Assembly: GCA_017989935.1 (NCBI GenBank)
Contig: JAGNOY010000080.1
Coordinates: 1 to 7,934 of the forward strand
Source of the DNA: Chitinophagaceae bacterium
GTDB taxonomy: Bacteria; Bacteroidota; Bacteroidia; Chitinophagales; Chitinophagaceae
Length of the DNA: 7,934 bases
Reading direction: 5' to 3'
In this document: positions 1-7,911 of the stretch, piece after piece
How positions within the stretch are numbered: position 1 is the first letter of the stretch
Layout of the letters: every line of letters starts with the position of its first letter
Position numbers and translations under genes: made by a program
The notes under the pieces: model-generated
The model's database searches: none
What the model was told of the DNA's origin: nothing
Seen by the model: only the letters and a program-made list of their open reading frames with translations

Positions 1-527
1 AAGTATCGTTGCAACGAACCTCCTATGGCCCTTATGCTAGAGCCATGTTTAGAATTTGTAAAGAAGAAAGTTTTCATCAAAGACAAGGTTATGAAATAAT
101 GGCCAACATGATGAATGGTACGAAAGAACAACAAGCTATGGCACAGGACGCCATGAATAGATGGTGGTGGCCATCGTTGATGATGTTCGGTCCACATGAT
201 AGTCAGTCGCCGCATTCAAGTGATGCATTTACTTGGAAAATTAAACGTAAGAGTAATGATGAATTGAGACAAAAATTTATCGACAAAACAGTGCAGCAAG
301 CTGAAGTGATTGGATTAAAAATACCAGATGATCAGTTGAAATGGAATGAAGAAAAAGAAGGCTATGATCATGGGGAAATTAATTGGGAAGAATTTAAACG
401 GGTAATAAACGGCGATGGACCATGTAATCGCCAAAGAATGAAGCATCATATTCGCGTGCACGAAGAAGGACAATGGGTCAGAGATGCTGCGAAAGCTTAT
501 CAAGAACAAACAATTCAATCTAACTAA
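1..527 (+). CDS. paaA: Phenylacetyl-CoA 1,2-epoxidase catalytic subunit PaaA (5' partial)
   Basis: The frame is open from the left edge (first full codon at position 3) to TAA at 525-527, giving the last 174 residues of a protein that is about 309 residues in E. coli. The true start is outside the window; the TTG at 9 is an internal Leu codon. PaaA is the di-iron oxygenase subunit of the PaaABC(E) complex, which uses O2 to epoxidise the ring of phenylacetyl-CoA in the cytoplasm. Family landmarks that I recognise are SYGPYARAM, the ExxH-type motif EESFH (63-77, a probable iron-ligand segment), WWPxLMMFGP, TWKIKR, NDELRQ, GEINWEEF and a WVRDAA-type C-terminus. The other iron ligands would lie upstream of the window. 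paaB follows after 15 bases, as in known paa operons. The identification rests on near-colinear resemblance to E. coli PaaA as I remember it. Confidence 0.97.
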   Translation, partial: VSLQRTSYGPYARAMFRICKEESFHQRQGYEIMANMMNGTKEQQAMAQDAMNRWWWPSLMMFGPHDSQSPHSSDAFTWKIKRKSNDELRQKFIDKTVQQAEVIGLKIPDDQLKWNEEKEGYDHGEINWEEFKRVINGDGPCNRQRMKHHIRVHEEGQWVRDAAKAYQEQTIQSN

Positions 528-542
528 ATAAAAAATAACAAG

Positions 543-833
543 ATGTCAACAGATACACAACTTGAACTTTGGGAAGTATTTATACAAGGAAAATCAGGCA
601 GTCATCATGCACACGTAGGCAGTGTTCATGCATCTGACAAATTGCTAGCTATTCAATACGCCAGAGATATTTACACAAGAAGAAATGAAGGAAGTAGTAT
701 ATGGGTTATTCCTTCAAAATATGTAACAGCGTCAAATCCAGAAGATGCAGATATGCTGTTTGATCCTGCAAATGATAAAATATATCGTCACCCAACTTTT
801 TACGTTATGCCCGAAGGTGCTAAACAAATTTAA
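543..833 (+). CDS. paaB: Phenylacetyl-CoA epoxidase subunit PaaB
   Basis: This gene encodes 96 residues, against about 95 for E. coli PaaB. PaaB is a small non-catalytic subunit needed for assembly and activity of the PaaABC(E) epoxidase. Recognisable family features are WEVFxxGKSG near the N-terminus, HVGSVHASD (about residues 24-32), ARDxYTRRNEGSSIWV (about 40-55) and the C-terminal FDPAxDKxYRHPTFY block. There is no signal peptide or membrane segment. The ATG at 543 is the natural start because it lies 15 bases after the paaA stop and the family N-terminus fits. The upstream sequence is A-rich with no Shine-Dalgarno motif. paaC begins 11 bases downstream, so the gene is almost certainly co-transcribed and its product is probably made in step with its partners. 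Confidence 0.97.
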   Translation: MSTDTQLELWEVFIQGKSGSHHAHVGSVHASDKLLAIQYARDIYTRRNEGSSIWVIPSKYVTASNPEDADMLFDPANDKIYRHPTFYVMPEGAKQI

Positions 834-844
834 AAAATATAGAA

Positions 845-1603
845 ATGACTCAACAAGAAAATTTATTCAAGTATATACTCCGTTTAGGAGATAGTGCGGT
901 GATTCATGGACATAGATTGTCTGAATGGTGTAGCAATGGTCCGATCTTAGAAGAAGATTTAGCATTAACAAATATAGCGCTAGACTATATCGGTCGTGCG
1001 CAAGCATTATTAAAATATGCTAGTGAAATTGAAGCTAAAGATAGAACAGCGGATGATTTGGTGTATAAAAGAGATGAAAGACAGTTTTATAATTTGTTAA
1101 TTACCGAATTACCAAAAGGAAACTTTGCATTCACAATGGCAAAACAACTTATTCTCTCTTGCTATGAATTTTATTTATATACTGCATTGAGCCAATCAAA
1201 GGACGAAACCTTGGCAGCCATTGCCGTAAAATCGCTAAAAGAAATTCGTTATCATTTATCCCATGCTAAAGAGTGGAGTTTTAGATTAGGCAAAGGAACA
1301 GATTTGAGCAATGAAAAATTGCAAGAGGCTTATCAAGAACTTTGGCCTTTTACTGATGAATTATTCGAGATGAACGAGTCAGACAAAGAATTATTAGATC
1401 AAGGAATTTCGATTGATCTTCAAAGTTTAAAAAATCAATGGATTGAATTAATGAGTTCTATCTTAAAAGAATCGTCCATTTCATTGCCAACATCTACTTA
1501 CATGCAAACTGGAAGTGGACAAGGAATACATACGGAGTACTTTGGACATTTATTAACTGAGATGCAATTTCTACAACGCGCCTATCCTGATGCCACATGG
1601 TAA
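845..1603 (+). CDS. paaC: Phenylacetyl-CoA epoxidase structural subunit PaaC
   Basis: This gene encodes 252 residues, against about 248 in E. coli. PaaC has the same ferritin-like helical fold as PaaA but is the structural, non-catalytic partner in the PaaAC core. Family features are LRLGDSAVIHGHRLSEWC (about residues 13-30), the EEDLALTNIALDYIGRAQ helix (about 36-53), RDERQFYNLL (about 76-85), KEIRYHLSHAKEW (about 131-143) and the C-terminal GIHTEYFGHLLTEMQ/LQRxYP segment ending in Trp. Length and colinearity with E. coli PaaC indicate an intact gene. Its stop codon (1601-1603) lies inside the start of paaD, a 7-base overlap that suggests translational coupling. No unusual composition relative to its neighbours is apparent. 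Confidence 0.97.
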   Translation: MTQQENLFKYILRLGDSAVIHGHRLSEWCSNGPILEEDLALTNIALDYIGRAQALLKYASEIEAKDRTADDLVYKRDERQFYNLLITELPKGNFAFTMAKQLILSCYEFYLYTALSQSKDETLAAIAVKSLKEIRYHLSHAKEWSFRLGKGTDLSNEKLQEAYQELWPFTDELFEMNESDKELLDQGISIDLQSLKNQWIELMSSILKESSISLPTSTYMQTGSGQGIHTEYFGHLLTEMQFLQRAYPDATW

Positions 1604-2094
1604 ACACAATACAATATTCAAAAAAAGAAGTTTTAAATTTCCTTGCTGAAATTTGTGATCCAGAAATTCCTGTTGTTTCTATACAAGAAATTGGCATACT
1701 TCGAGATATCCATCTTCATGAAAACACTATTGAAGTTGTCATAACACCCACTTATGCAGGTTGTCCAGCTATGAGTATCATTGAAAAAGACATTATTAGT
1801 TTGCTTCAAAACCTGAACTTCGAACATATCACAGTAACGACTTCACTTTCGCCAGCATGGACAACAGATTGGATGAGTAATGAAACCAAAGAAAAGTTAA
1901 GAAAATTCGGTATAGCCGCACCTATGCATTCATCATGTGTGAATTGGTTTCAACCTACTAGCTTGATTGTTCATTGCCCAAGATGTAATTCTTCACATAC
2001 AAAGGTCATCTCACAATTTGGTTCTACTGGCTGCAAGGCTTTATATAAATGCCAAGATTGCCTTGAACCTTTTGACTTTTTTAAATGCCATTAA
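1597..2094 (+). CDS. paaD: Phenylacetyl-CoA epoxidase maturation protein PaaD
   Basis: This gene encodes 165 residues, the usual PaaD length. The N-terminal part (about 10-90) is a MIP18/DUF59-type domain with DPEIPVVSIQEIGI and TPTYAGCPAM (Cys56), the segment shared with Fe-S assembly factors such as SufT. The C-terminal part (about 125-165) is a Cys-rich metal-binding module: CPRC (Cys127, Cys130), FGSTGCKALY (Cys146), CQDC (Cys152, Cys155) and FFKC (Cys164). PaaD is considered an assembly factor for the epoxidase system, probably delivering or inserting a metal or Fe-S centre; its exact client is less certain than its family. The ATG at 1597 overlaps the end of paaC by 7 bases in another frame and gives the expected N-terminus, so the overlap looks genuine and not an error. 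In many operons paaE follows directly; here hmgA does. Confidence 0.96.
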   Translation: MVNTIQYSKKEVLNFLAEICDPEIPVVSIQEIGILRDIHLHENTIEVVITPTYAGCPAMSIIEKDIISLLQNLNFEHITVTTSLSPAWTTDWMSNETKEKLRKFGIAAPMHSSCVNWFQPTSLIVHCPRCNSSHTKVISQFGSTGCKALYKCQDCLEPFDFFKCH

Positions 2095-2130
2095 TCTTAT
2101 TCTTAAAAATTATCTAATTAAAATACACCA

Positions 2131-3306
<1,176 letters not shown>

Positions 3307-3318
3307 AATAAATAAGTA

Positions 3319-3954
3319 ATGAAAAACCTTATTGGCAAAAAGGCCCCCAACTTTAACGAAGAAGCAGTCATCAACGGTAATGAATTCTTAGAAAATTTTT
3401 CTCTCACTCAGTATATTGGAAAAAAGAATGTAGTGTTTTTCTTTTATCCTATGGACTTTACTTTTGTTTGTCCTACAGAGTTAATTGCCTTTCAAGACAA
3501 AATAAAAGAATTTGAATCAAAAGATACTGTGTTGGTAGCTTGCTCTACAGATTCGAAATATTCCCATTGGGCATGGTTAAACACAGAAAGAAATAAAGGC
3601 GGCATCAAAGGCGTCACCTACCCAATTGTGGCTGATTTATCTAAAACTATTTCTATTCAATTTGGTGTATTAGCAGGAAGCTACTCCCTAGTAGAAGAAG
3701 AAATACAATTCGAAGGAAACCCAGTTGCATTTAGAGGTTTATTTCTTATCGATAAAAATGGGGTCATTAGACATCAAGTGATTAATGATTTACCTCTCGG
3801 AAGAAGTGTAGATGAAACACTTCGAATGGTAGATGCTTTAAATTTTCATGAAGCAAATGGTGAAGTTTGTCCAGCAAACTGGAATCAGCATAAAGCAGGA
3901 TTAAAGACCACTGCCGAAGATATTGCAACTTATTTAGGAACTCATTCAAACTAG
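3319..3954 (+). CDS. Typical 2-Cys peroxiredoxin (Prx1/AhpC family)
   Basis: This gene encodes 211 residues. Its product reduces H2O2 and organic peroxides in the cytoplasm using a peroxidatic Cys and a resolving Cys from the partner subunit. The active-site pattern PxxxTxxC is present: Pro44, Thr48 and Cys51 in YPMDFTFVCPTE. The resolving Cys184 is in EVCPANW. Other hallmarks are ACSTDSKYSHWAW, YPIVADLSKTIS, FRGLFLIDKNGVIRH and NDLPLGRSVDETLR. The loop equivalent to the eukaryotic GGLG motif reads GGIK, and the C-terminal YF motif is replaced by YL, which suggests a form that resists over-oxidation (inference). The gene lies 12 bases after hmgA and 5 bases before hppD, so it is part of the aromatic operon. 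The reductant (thioredoxin or AhpF) is not encoded here. I left the symbol blank because ahpC and prx cannot be told apart on this evidence. Confidence 0.95.
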   Translation: MKNLIGKKAPNFNEEAVINGNEFLENFSLTQYIGKKNVVFFFYPMDFTFVCPTELIAFQDKIKEFESKDTVLVACSTDSKYSHWAWLNTERNKGGIKGVTYPIVADLSKTISIQFGVLAGSYSLVEEEIQFEGNPVAFRGLFLIDKNGVIRHQVINDLPLGRSVDETLRMVDALNFHEANGEVCPANWNQHKAGLKTTAEDIATYLGTHSN

Positions 3955-3959
3955 TAAAA

Positions 3960-5117
3960 ATGAACACATCAAACTTAACACATGTAGAAAACTACAATTA
4001 TGGTATTCAAAAGATTTTTGAAGAAGCGAAAGATTTTTTACCCATCAATGGCACAGACTATGTAGAACTTTATGTAGGGAATGCTAAACAAGCAGCACAC
4101 TATTATAAAACAGCATTTGGCTTCGAATCTTTTGCATATTGTGGATTAGAAACAGGCAATCGGGAATATTGTTCTTATGTGGTTAGTCAAGATAAAATCA
4201 AATTAGTTTTAACAACACCATTTAATCCAGAAAGCGAAATTTCACATCATATTCGTCGTCATGGGGATGGTGTAAAAGTCATTGCCTTATGGGTGGATGA
4301 TGCTAGAAAAGCATTTGAAGAAACAACTAGTCGTGGTGCTGAAATTGTGATGGAACCCACAGTATTTTCTGATACAAATGGTGAAGTGGTGAAAGCATCC
4401 ATCAAAACTTATGGCGATACTATTCACACTTTTGTAGAGCGCAAAAACTATAAAGGTGTTTTCTTACCTGGTTTTGAAAAATGGGAAAGCGAATACAATC
4501 CCGGAACAAAGGGATTAAAATATATCGATCACATGGTTGGAAATGTAGAGCTTGGTGCTATGAATAAATGGGCAGATTTCTATGCCAATGTGATGGGATT
4601 TGCAAACTTGGTAACCTTCGACGATAAAGACATTTCTACTCAATACACTGCCTTAATGAGTAAGGTAATGACAAACGGAAATGGTCGAATTAAATTTCCA
4701 ATTAACGAACCTGCCATAGGTTTAAAAAAATCACAAGTAGAAGAATATCTAGATTTCTATGGTGGCGCAGGTTGTCAACATATTGCAGTTGCTACTGACG
4801 ATATTGTATTCACCATTTCTGAAATGAGAAAAGCAGGTGTTGAATTTTTACATGTACCTGGAACTTATTATGATACGGTAGTTGATCGTGTAGGTACTAT
4901 TGCTGAAGATATGGCTACATTGAAATCATTAGGTATTATGGTAGACAGAGACGAAGAAGGTTACTTACTTCAAATATTTACCAAACCAGTAGAAGATCGC
5001 CCTACCCTTTTCTTCGAAATCATACAACGTAAAGGAGCAAAGTCATTTGGCAAAGGAAATTTCCAAGCCTTATTTGAAAGCATAGAAGCTGAACAAGAAC
5101 GCCGAGGAACACTATAA
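3960..5117 (+). CDS. hppD: 4-Hydroxyphenylpyruvate dioxygenase
   Basis: The 385-residue product is a cytoplasmic Fe(II) enzyme that converts 4-hydroxyphenylpyruvate and O2 to homogentisate and CO2, directly supplying the HmgA substrate. It has two vicinal-oxygen-chelate halves: an N-terminal domain (about 30-165, starting NGTDYVELYVGNAKQAAHYY) and a catalytic C-terminal domain (about 185-370). The iron triad is visible as His191 in YIDHMVGNV, His274 in GCQHIAVATDDI and Glu353 in LFFEIIQR, with spacing (83 and 79 residues) close to characterised enzymes. The C-terminal GKGNFQALFESIE helix, which gates the active site in this family, is intact. The start is 5 bases after the peroxiredoxin stop, in the context TAAAAATG. 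It is the last gene of the operon; a strong terminator begins 23 bases after its stop. Confidence 0.97.
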   Translation: MNTSNLTHVENYNYGIQKIFEEAKDFLPINGTDYVELYVGNAKQAAHYYKTAFGFESFAYCGLETGNREYCSYVVSQDKIKLVLTTPFNPESEISHHIRRHGDGVKVIALWVDDARKAFEETTSRGAEIVMEPTVFSDTNGEVVKASIKTYGDTIHTFVERKNYKGVFLPGFEKWESEYNPGTKGLKYIDHMVGNVELGAMNKWADFYANVMGFANLVTFDDKDISTQYTALMSKVMTNGNGRIKFPINEPAIGLKKSQVEEYLDFYGGAGCQHIAVATDDIVFTISEMRKAGVEFLHVPGTYYDTVVDRVGTIAEDMATLKSLGIMVDRDEEGYLLQIFTKPVEDRPTLFFEIIQRKGAKSFGKGNFQALFESIEAEQERRGTL

Positions 5118-5140
5118 TGTTCCATGACAAATTTATTAAG

Positions 5141-5171
5141 TACGGATCATGAAAGTGGTTCGTATTTTTTT
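5141..5171 (+). terminator. Intrinsic terminator after hppD
   Basis: A 10-bp stem has arms TACGGATCAT (5141-5150) and GTGGTTCGTA (5155-5164), pairing throughout with three G-U wobbles. It is closed by a GAAA tetraloop (5151-5154) and followed by seven T (5165-5171). This is a textbook Rho-independent terminator for the plus strand and marks the end of the paa-hmg-hppD transcript. Read on the minus strand the hairpin lacks a following U-run, so it should not terminate the convergent receptor transcript well. In 5172-5259 I saw no convincing terminator for that gene. Confidence 0.88.
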
Positions 5172-5259
5172 GTGGGTCATCGACGGAAACATTAATCATC
5201 TGCAACGGCGATGGCACCATGCAACTAATTAACTTCGTGAGGCTTTCATTCTAGTACTA

Positions 5260-7605
5260 TTAAAACTGCAGCTTATACACCACATTCGGAAAAAAACCTA
5301 ATTGATAAGTAGTATTTATACTTCGAGATCTGTCGTCATAGTTTTGAGAAAATACATTCTTATGATTCGTTATATTTTGAAAGTCTAACGAAAAAGTATG
5401 TGATAGTTTTCGCTTACGACCATTCAAGGTAAAACCAGCCTTAAAATCCAAACGATAATAATTGGCATAAAAATCTGAATACATATCGCTTGAAAGTACT
5501 TCACGGCCAATAGCATTCGATGAAGTTAAATCAATGGGTGTATAAGCTCTTCCTCCTGCATTGGTAAATTTAATATCAGTAGAAATTTTATTACGCTTTG
5601 CCTTGCCTACTTTCCATTCTTTACCTCCTAAAATATTAAAAACATATCGACCATTAAATGCGGTGTTTCTTTCTACACCATCACTTGCCTTGTATGTTGA
5701 ACTATACAATGAAGAAGTAAATAAACCATAATATCCTTTGCTAAAAAACTTTTCAATCGTCAATTCTAACCCATAATTTTTCCCAGTTCCTTTGTTTACC
5801 AAGCTATCTGTTAAGTCTGTTTTGAATGTAGAACCAGTATTCAGCATAGAATAGCTACTTGATGAAATGCTTATGGGCACATTGTAAATAGACTGATAAT
5901 AAACTTCTGCTTTAATTCTCCAGTTATTAGCAGGTTGTAAATTATAGCCTAACACAATATGATGACTTTTTGTAAAGTCTAAATTTTTATTGTTGTAAAC
6001 ATTGTTCCCATTGGCATCTGTGCTCTGTAGAAAATAAACATTCATAGGTTGTAATTGCGAATGCAAACCATATCCTAAATTAAAAGTACTATTAGTTGTT
6101 ACGTTATAAATAAGACCAATTCTTGGTTCTATAGAAATTGAATTATTTAGTAAAAATAATTGAGCATGAAGTCCTGCATTTAGAGTTAATTTTTCAGAAA
6201 CATTATATTTTATATGAGCAAAAGCTTGTGCTAAATTGGTACTGCTGTTGTAATCCCATATTTGTTTGTAATTATCAAAAATTCTGTCTTTTGTTTTATA
6301 GTATAAATTCAACCCTATTATTTCATCTTGAATACCTGCTTTAAAGAACAGCCTAGAATTTATTTTTGAATTATACGTTGTACTTATGTGATAGCTAGTT
6401 TTGGCTACATTATTTACCTCTTTTGTAAAAACAGAATCAGTAGGTCTATCTGTAGCATAACCTGTTTGATCAGTACTCGAATAGTTTATCCCAAAGGTTG
6501 TACTTATAAACGATTTTTTATTGATTTGCCTAAAATGATTAAAACCTATAATTCCAATTTTGCTGGCAAAATCAACTTGATTTCCATTTCCATATAAGGT
6601 ATTAGAACTACCCCCTCCTATTTCAATGGTACTTGTAGCCAATATTCCAAATAATGAGAATTTTCCAATTTTAGTAGTACCGCTATTTACTTTAAAAGAC
6701 AAATCTTGATAAGATGGTGTTGCGGTGGTACCAATATTTACACCCAATTTTTGAGCAACACCTGCTAAAGCATATCTGTAACCCACTAAATAGGATGCAT
6801 CACTTTTTTTACTGAAGGGTCCTTCAGTGGTTGCTTCAAGCCCAGTAATAACACCTATTTGCAACGTAGTTTCTCTTTTTCTATTATTCCCATTTCTAAA
6901 ACCTAAATCAAAAACACCAGCTGTTGCATTGCCATATTCTGCAGGAAAAGCAGACGTGAAAAAATCAGAATTCTTTAATAAATTAGTATTTAAAGCGCTT
7001 ACAGCACCGCCTGTAGTGCCAACGGATGCAAAGTGATTTGGATTAGTTACATTCATACCATCTATTCTCCAAAGCACACCTACTGGAGAATTTCCTCGAA
7101 TTACAATATCATTTCTACTATCATCAGGAGCGCTAACACCTGCAAAGTTAGCAACTAAACGAGCCGGGTCACTTCTACCACCTGCATATCTGCTTACTTC
7201 TTCCATCGAAAAATTTCTAGCACTTACACTTGCTAATTTATTATTGGTACCAGCTTTATTAGTTGCCTTCACAACCAATTGATTTAATTGCTTAAAGCTT
7301 TCTTCCATGGCAATATCTAATATTACTTCCTTGCCAGATGTTACAACTACATTGGGGATAGTGATGCTTTTATAACCTGCATACGCGACCCTAATTTCAT
7401 ACCTATCAGGTGAAATATCTGTAAGATCATATTTCCCAAGAGTGTCTGACTTTGTTCCTTTTTGTAATGAAATGATTTCCACAGATGCGCCTATCAGTGG
7501 TGTTTGAGTTAGTTTATCAGTTATTATTCCACGAATTGTTTGTGAGCTCTTTTGCCCATAAGAAGTAAAAGGAAATAGGAAGATCAAAAAAAGAAGTCTA
7601 AACAT
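5260..7605 (-). CDS. TonB-dependent outer-membrane receptor with N-terminal carboxypeptidase-regulatory-like domain
   Basis: This gene encodes 781 residues. Residues 1-17 are a hydrophobic signal peptide with probable cleavage at SYG/Q. Residues about 23-100 form a CarboxypepD_reg-like Ig-type domain (TIRGIITDK, LIGASVEI, GKYDLTDI, VAYAGYKS). A short segment LNQLVVKAT (107-115) occupies the place of the TonB-interaction region. A plug domain spans about 130-235, with ARLVANFAGVSA, DIVIRGNSP, WRIDGMNV, NPNHF and PAEYGNATAGVFDL. The rest (about 245-781) has the alternating aromatic/polar pattern of a transmembrane beta-barrel and ends in Phe, as expected for Bam-inserted proteins. It should import a ligand across the outer membrane using TonB energy; the ligand cannot be read from the sequence. 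It is shorter than SusC-type receptors (about 1000 residues) and no SusD gene is visible, so a glycan-utilisation role is not indicated. It is convergent to the aromatic operon and therefore separately transcribed. A functional link to aromatic compounds is possible but unsupported. Confidence 0.93.
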   Translation of the reverse strand: MFRLLFLIFLFPFTSYGQKSSQTIRGIITDKLTQTPLIGASVEIISLQKGTKSDTLGKYDLTDISPDRYEIRVAYAGYKSITIPNVVVTSGKEVILDIAMEESFKQLNQLVVKATNKAGTNNKLASVSARNFSMEEVSRYAGGRSDPARLVANFAGVSAPDDSRNDIVIRGNSPVGVLWRIDGMNVTNPNHFASVGTTGGAVSALNTNLLKNSDFFTSAFPAEYGNATAGVFDLGFRNGNNRKRETTLQIGVITGLEATTEGPFSKKSDASYLVGYRYALAGVAQKLGVNIGTTATPSYQDLSFKVNSGTTKIGKFSLFGILATSTIEIGGGSSNTLYGNGNQVDFASKIGIIGFNHFRQINKKSFISTTFGINYSSTDQTGYATDRPTDSVFTKEVNNVAKTSYHISTTYNSKINSRLFFKAGIQDEIIGLNLYYKTKDRIFDNYKQIWDYNSSTNLAQAFAHIKYNVSEKLTLNAGLHAQLFLLNNSISIEPRIGLIYNVTTNSTFNLGYGLHSQLQPMNVYFLQSTDANGNNVYNNKNLDFTKSHHIVLGYNLQPANNWRIKAEVYYQSIYNVPISISSSSYSMLNTGSTFKTDLTDSLVNKGTGKNYGLELTIEKFFSKGYYGLFTSSLYSSTYKASDGVERNTAFNGRYVFNILGGKEWKVGKAKRNKISTDIKFTNAGGRAYTPIDLTSSNAIGREVLSSDMYSDFYANYYRLDFKAGFTLNGRKRKLSHTFSLDFQNITNHKNVFSQNYDDRSRSINTTYQLGFFPNVVYKLQF

Positions 7606-7630
7606 TGAGTAAAATATATGTAGTTCTGGC

Positions 7631-7644
7631 TAGCATTATTGCTA
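7631..7644 (-). repeat. Short inverted repeat in the receptor leader
   Basis: TAGCA (7631-7635) and TGCTA (7640-7644) are perfect 5-bp inverted arms around TTAT. The repeat lies 26 bases upstream of the receptor start codon. It could form a small hairpin in the leader transcript, but a 5-bp stem is easily due to chance. Confidence 0.3.
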
Positions 7645-7653
7645 TTAAGCTGA

Positions 7654-7665
7654 TTAGTCGACTAA
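7654..7665. repeat. 12-bp perfect palindrome upstream of the receptor
   Basis: TTAGTCGACTAA is a perfect palindrome 48 bases upstream of the receptor ATG. It could be an operator half-site pair for a dimeric regulator or part of a leader structure. A palindrome this long is expected by chance in roughly one in ten stretches of this size, so the evidence for function is modest. Confidence 0.35.
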
Positions 7666-7722
7666 AAAGTTCCTATCCTTCGATATTGAAAAATATTAAT
7701 GCTTATCCGTTAAGTTACCTAA

Positions 7723-7730
7723 CAAAACTA
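7723..7730 (-). promoter_or_regulatory. Possible Bacteroidota -7 promoter box for the receptor gene
   Basis: On the minus strand this reads TAGTTTTG, matching the TAnnTTTG consensus of the primary Bacteroidota sigma factor. It would give a leader of about 115 bases containing both inverted repeats. The expected TTTG at about -33 is missing at the right spacing (the nearest candidate is GTTG at 7745-7748, too close), so the call is weak. Confidence 0.25.
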
Positions 7731-7835
7731 ATAATCTCAGATGTCAACTATCTTATACCAAGATATTTCAAAAAATCTTCATAGAAGAGACGGCCTAAGA
7801 TTCGAGGCAGCTAAAAATATTGAAATCGAAGCCAA

Positions 7836-7911
7836 ACTTTTATCCGTTGTTTGAGCACAAACGAAAGTTACTATATGGCGAATATCTTCAAGTGCGAGTT
7901 TGGATAAAAGT
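7836..7911. repeat. 10-bp inverted repeat pair near the right edge
   Basis: ACTTTTATCC (7836-7845) and GGATAAAAGT (7902-7911) are exact reverse complements separated by 56 bases. A nine-base piece, TTATCCGTT, overlapping the left arm (7840-7848) also occurs at 7703-7711. The pair could be binding sites or the ends of a small element. The arms are AT-rich and short, so chance is a real alternative. Confidence 0.3.

Noticed and set aside
9..11. TTG at 9 as the start of paaA
   Set aside because: The frame is open to the left edge and the residues before it (Val-Ser) fit the interior of PaaA; the gene is cut by the window edge.
1597..1603. Possible frameshift or assembly error at the paaC/paaD overlap
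   Set aside because: Both proteins have full family lengths and proper termini, so a 7-base overlap with translational coupling explains it.
2095..2130. Internal promoter for hmgA in the paaD-hmgA gap
   Set aside because: The 36 bases hold no TAnnTTTG or correctly spaced TTTG element, so read-through from paaD is the simpler reading.
5201..5225. Direct repeat TGCAAC (5201-5206 and 5220-5225) and the small ATGG/CCAT dyad between them as a regulatory site or minus-strand terminator
   Set aside because: Six-base repeats are common by chance, the dyad has only a 2-base loop, and no U-run follows on the minus strand.
6138..7036. Several open frames of about 68 codons on the plus strand inside the receptor gene
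   Set aside because: They lie antisense to a well-supported 781-residue gene, show no family resemblance and are expected by chance in AT-rich DNA.
7852..7854. In-frame TGA read as selenocysteine in the edge frame
   Set aside because: No recognised selenoprotein family, no clear SECIS-like hairpin and no selenium genes in view. A stop codon or decayed frame is simpler.
7741..7854. 37-codon plus-strand frame as a small gene
   Set aside because: No recognised family, no promoter and no conservation data; AT-rich DNA yields such frames often. It is kept as an observation and not called a gene.
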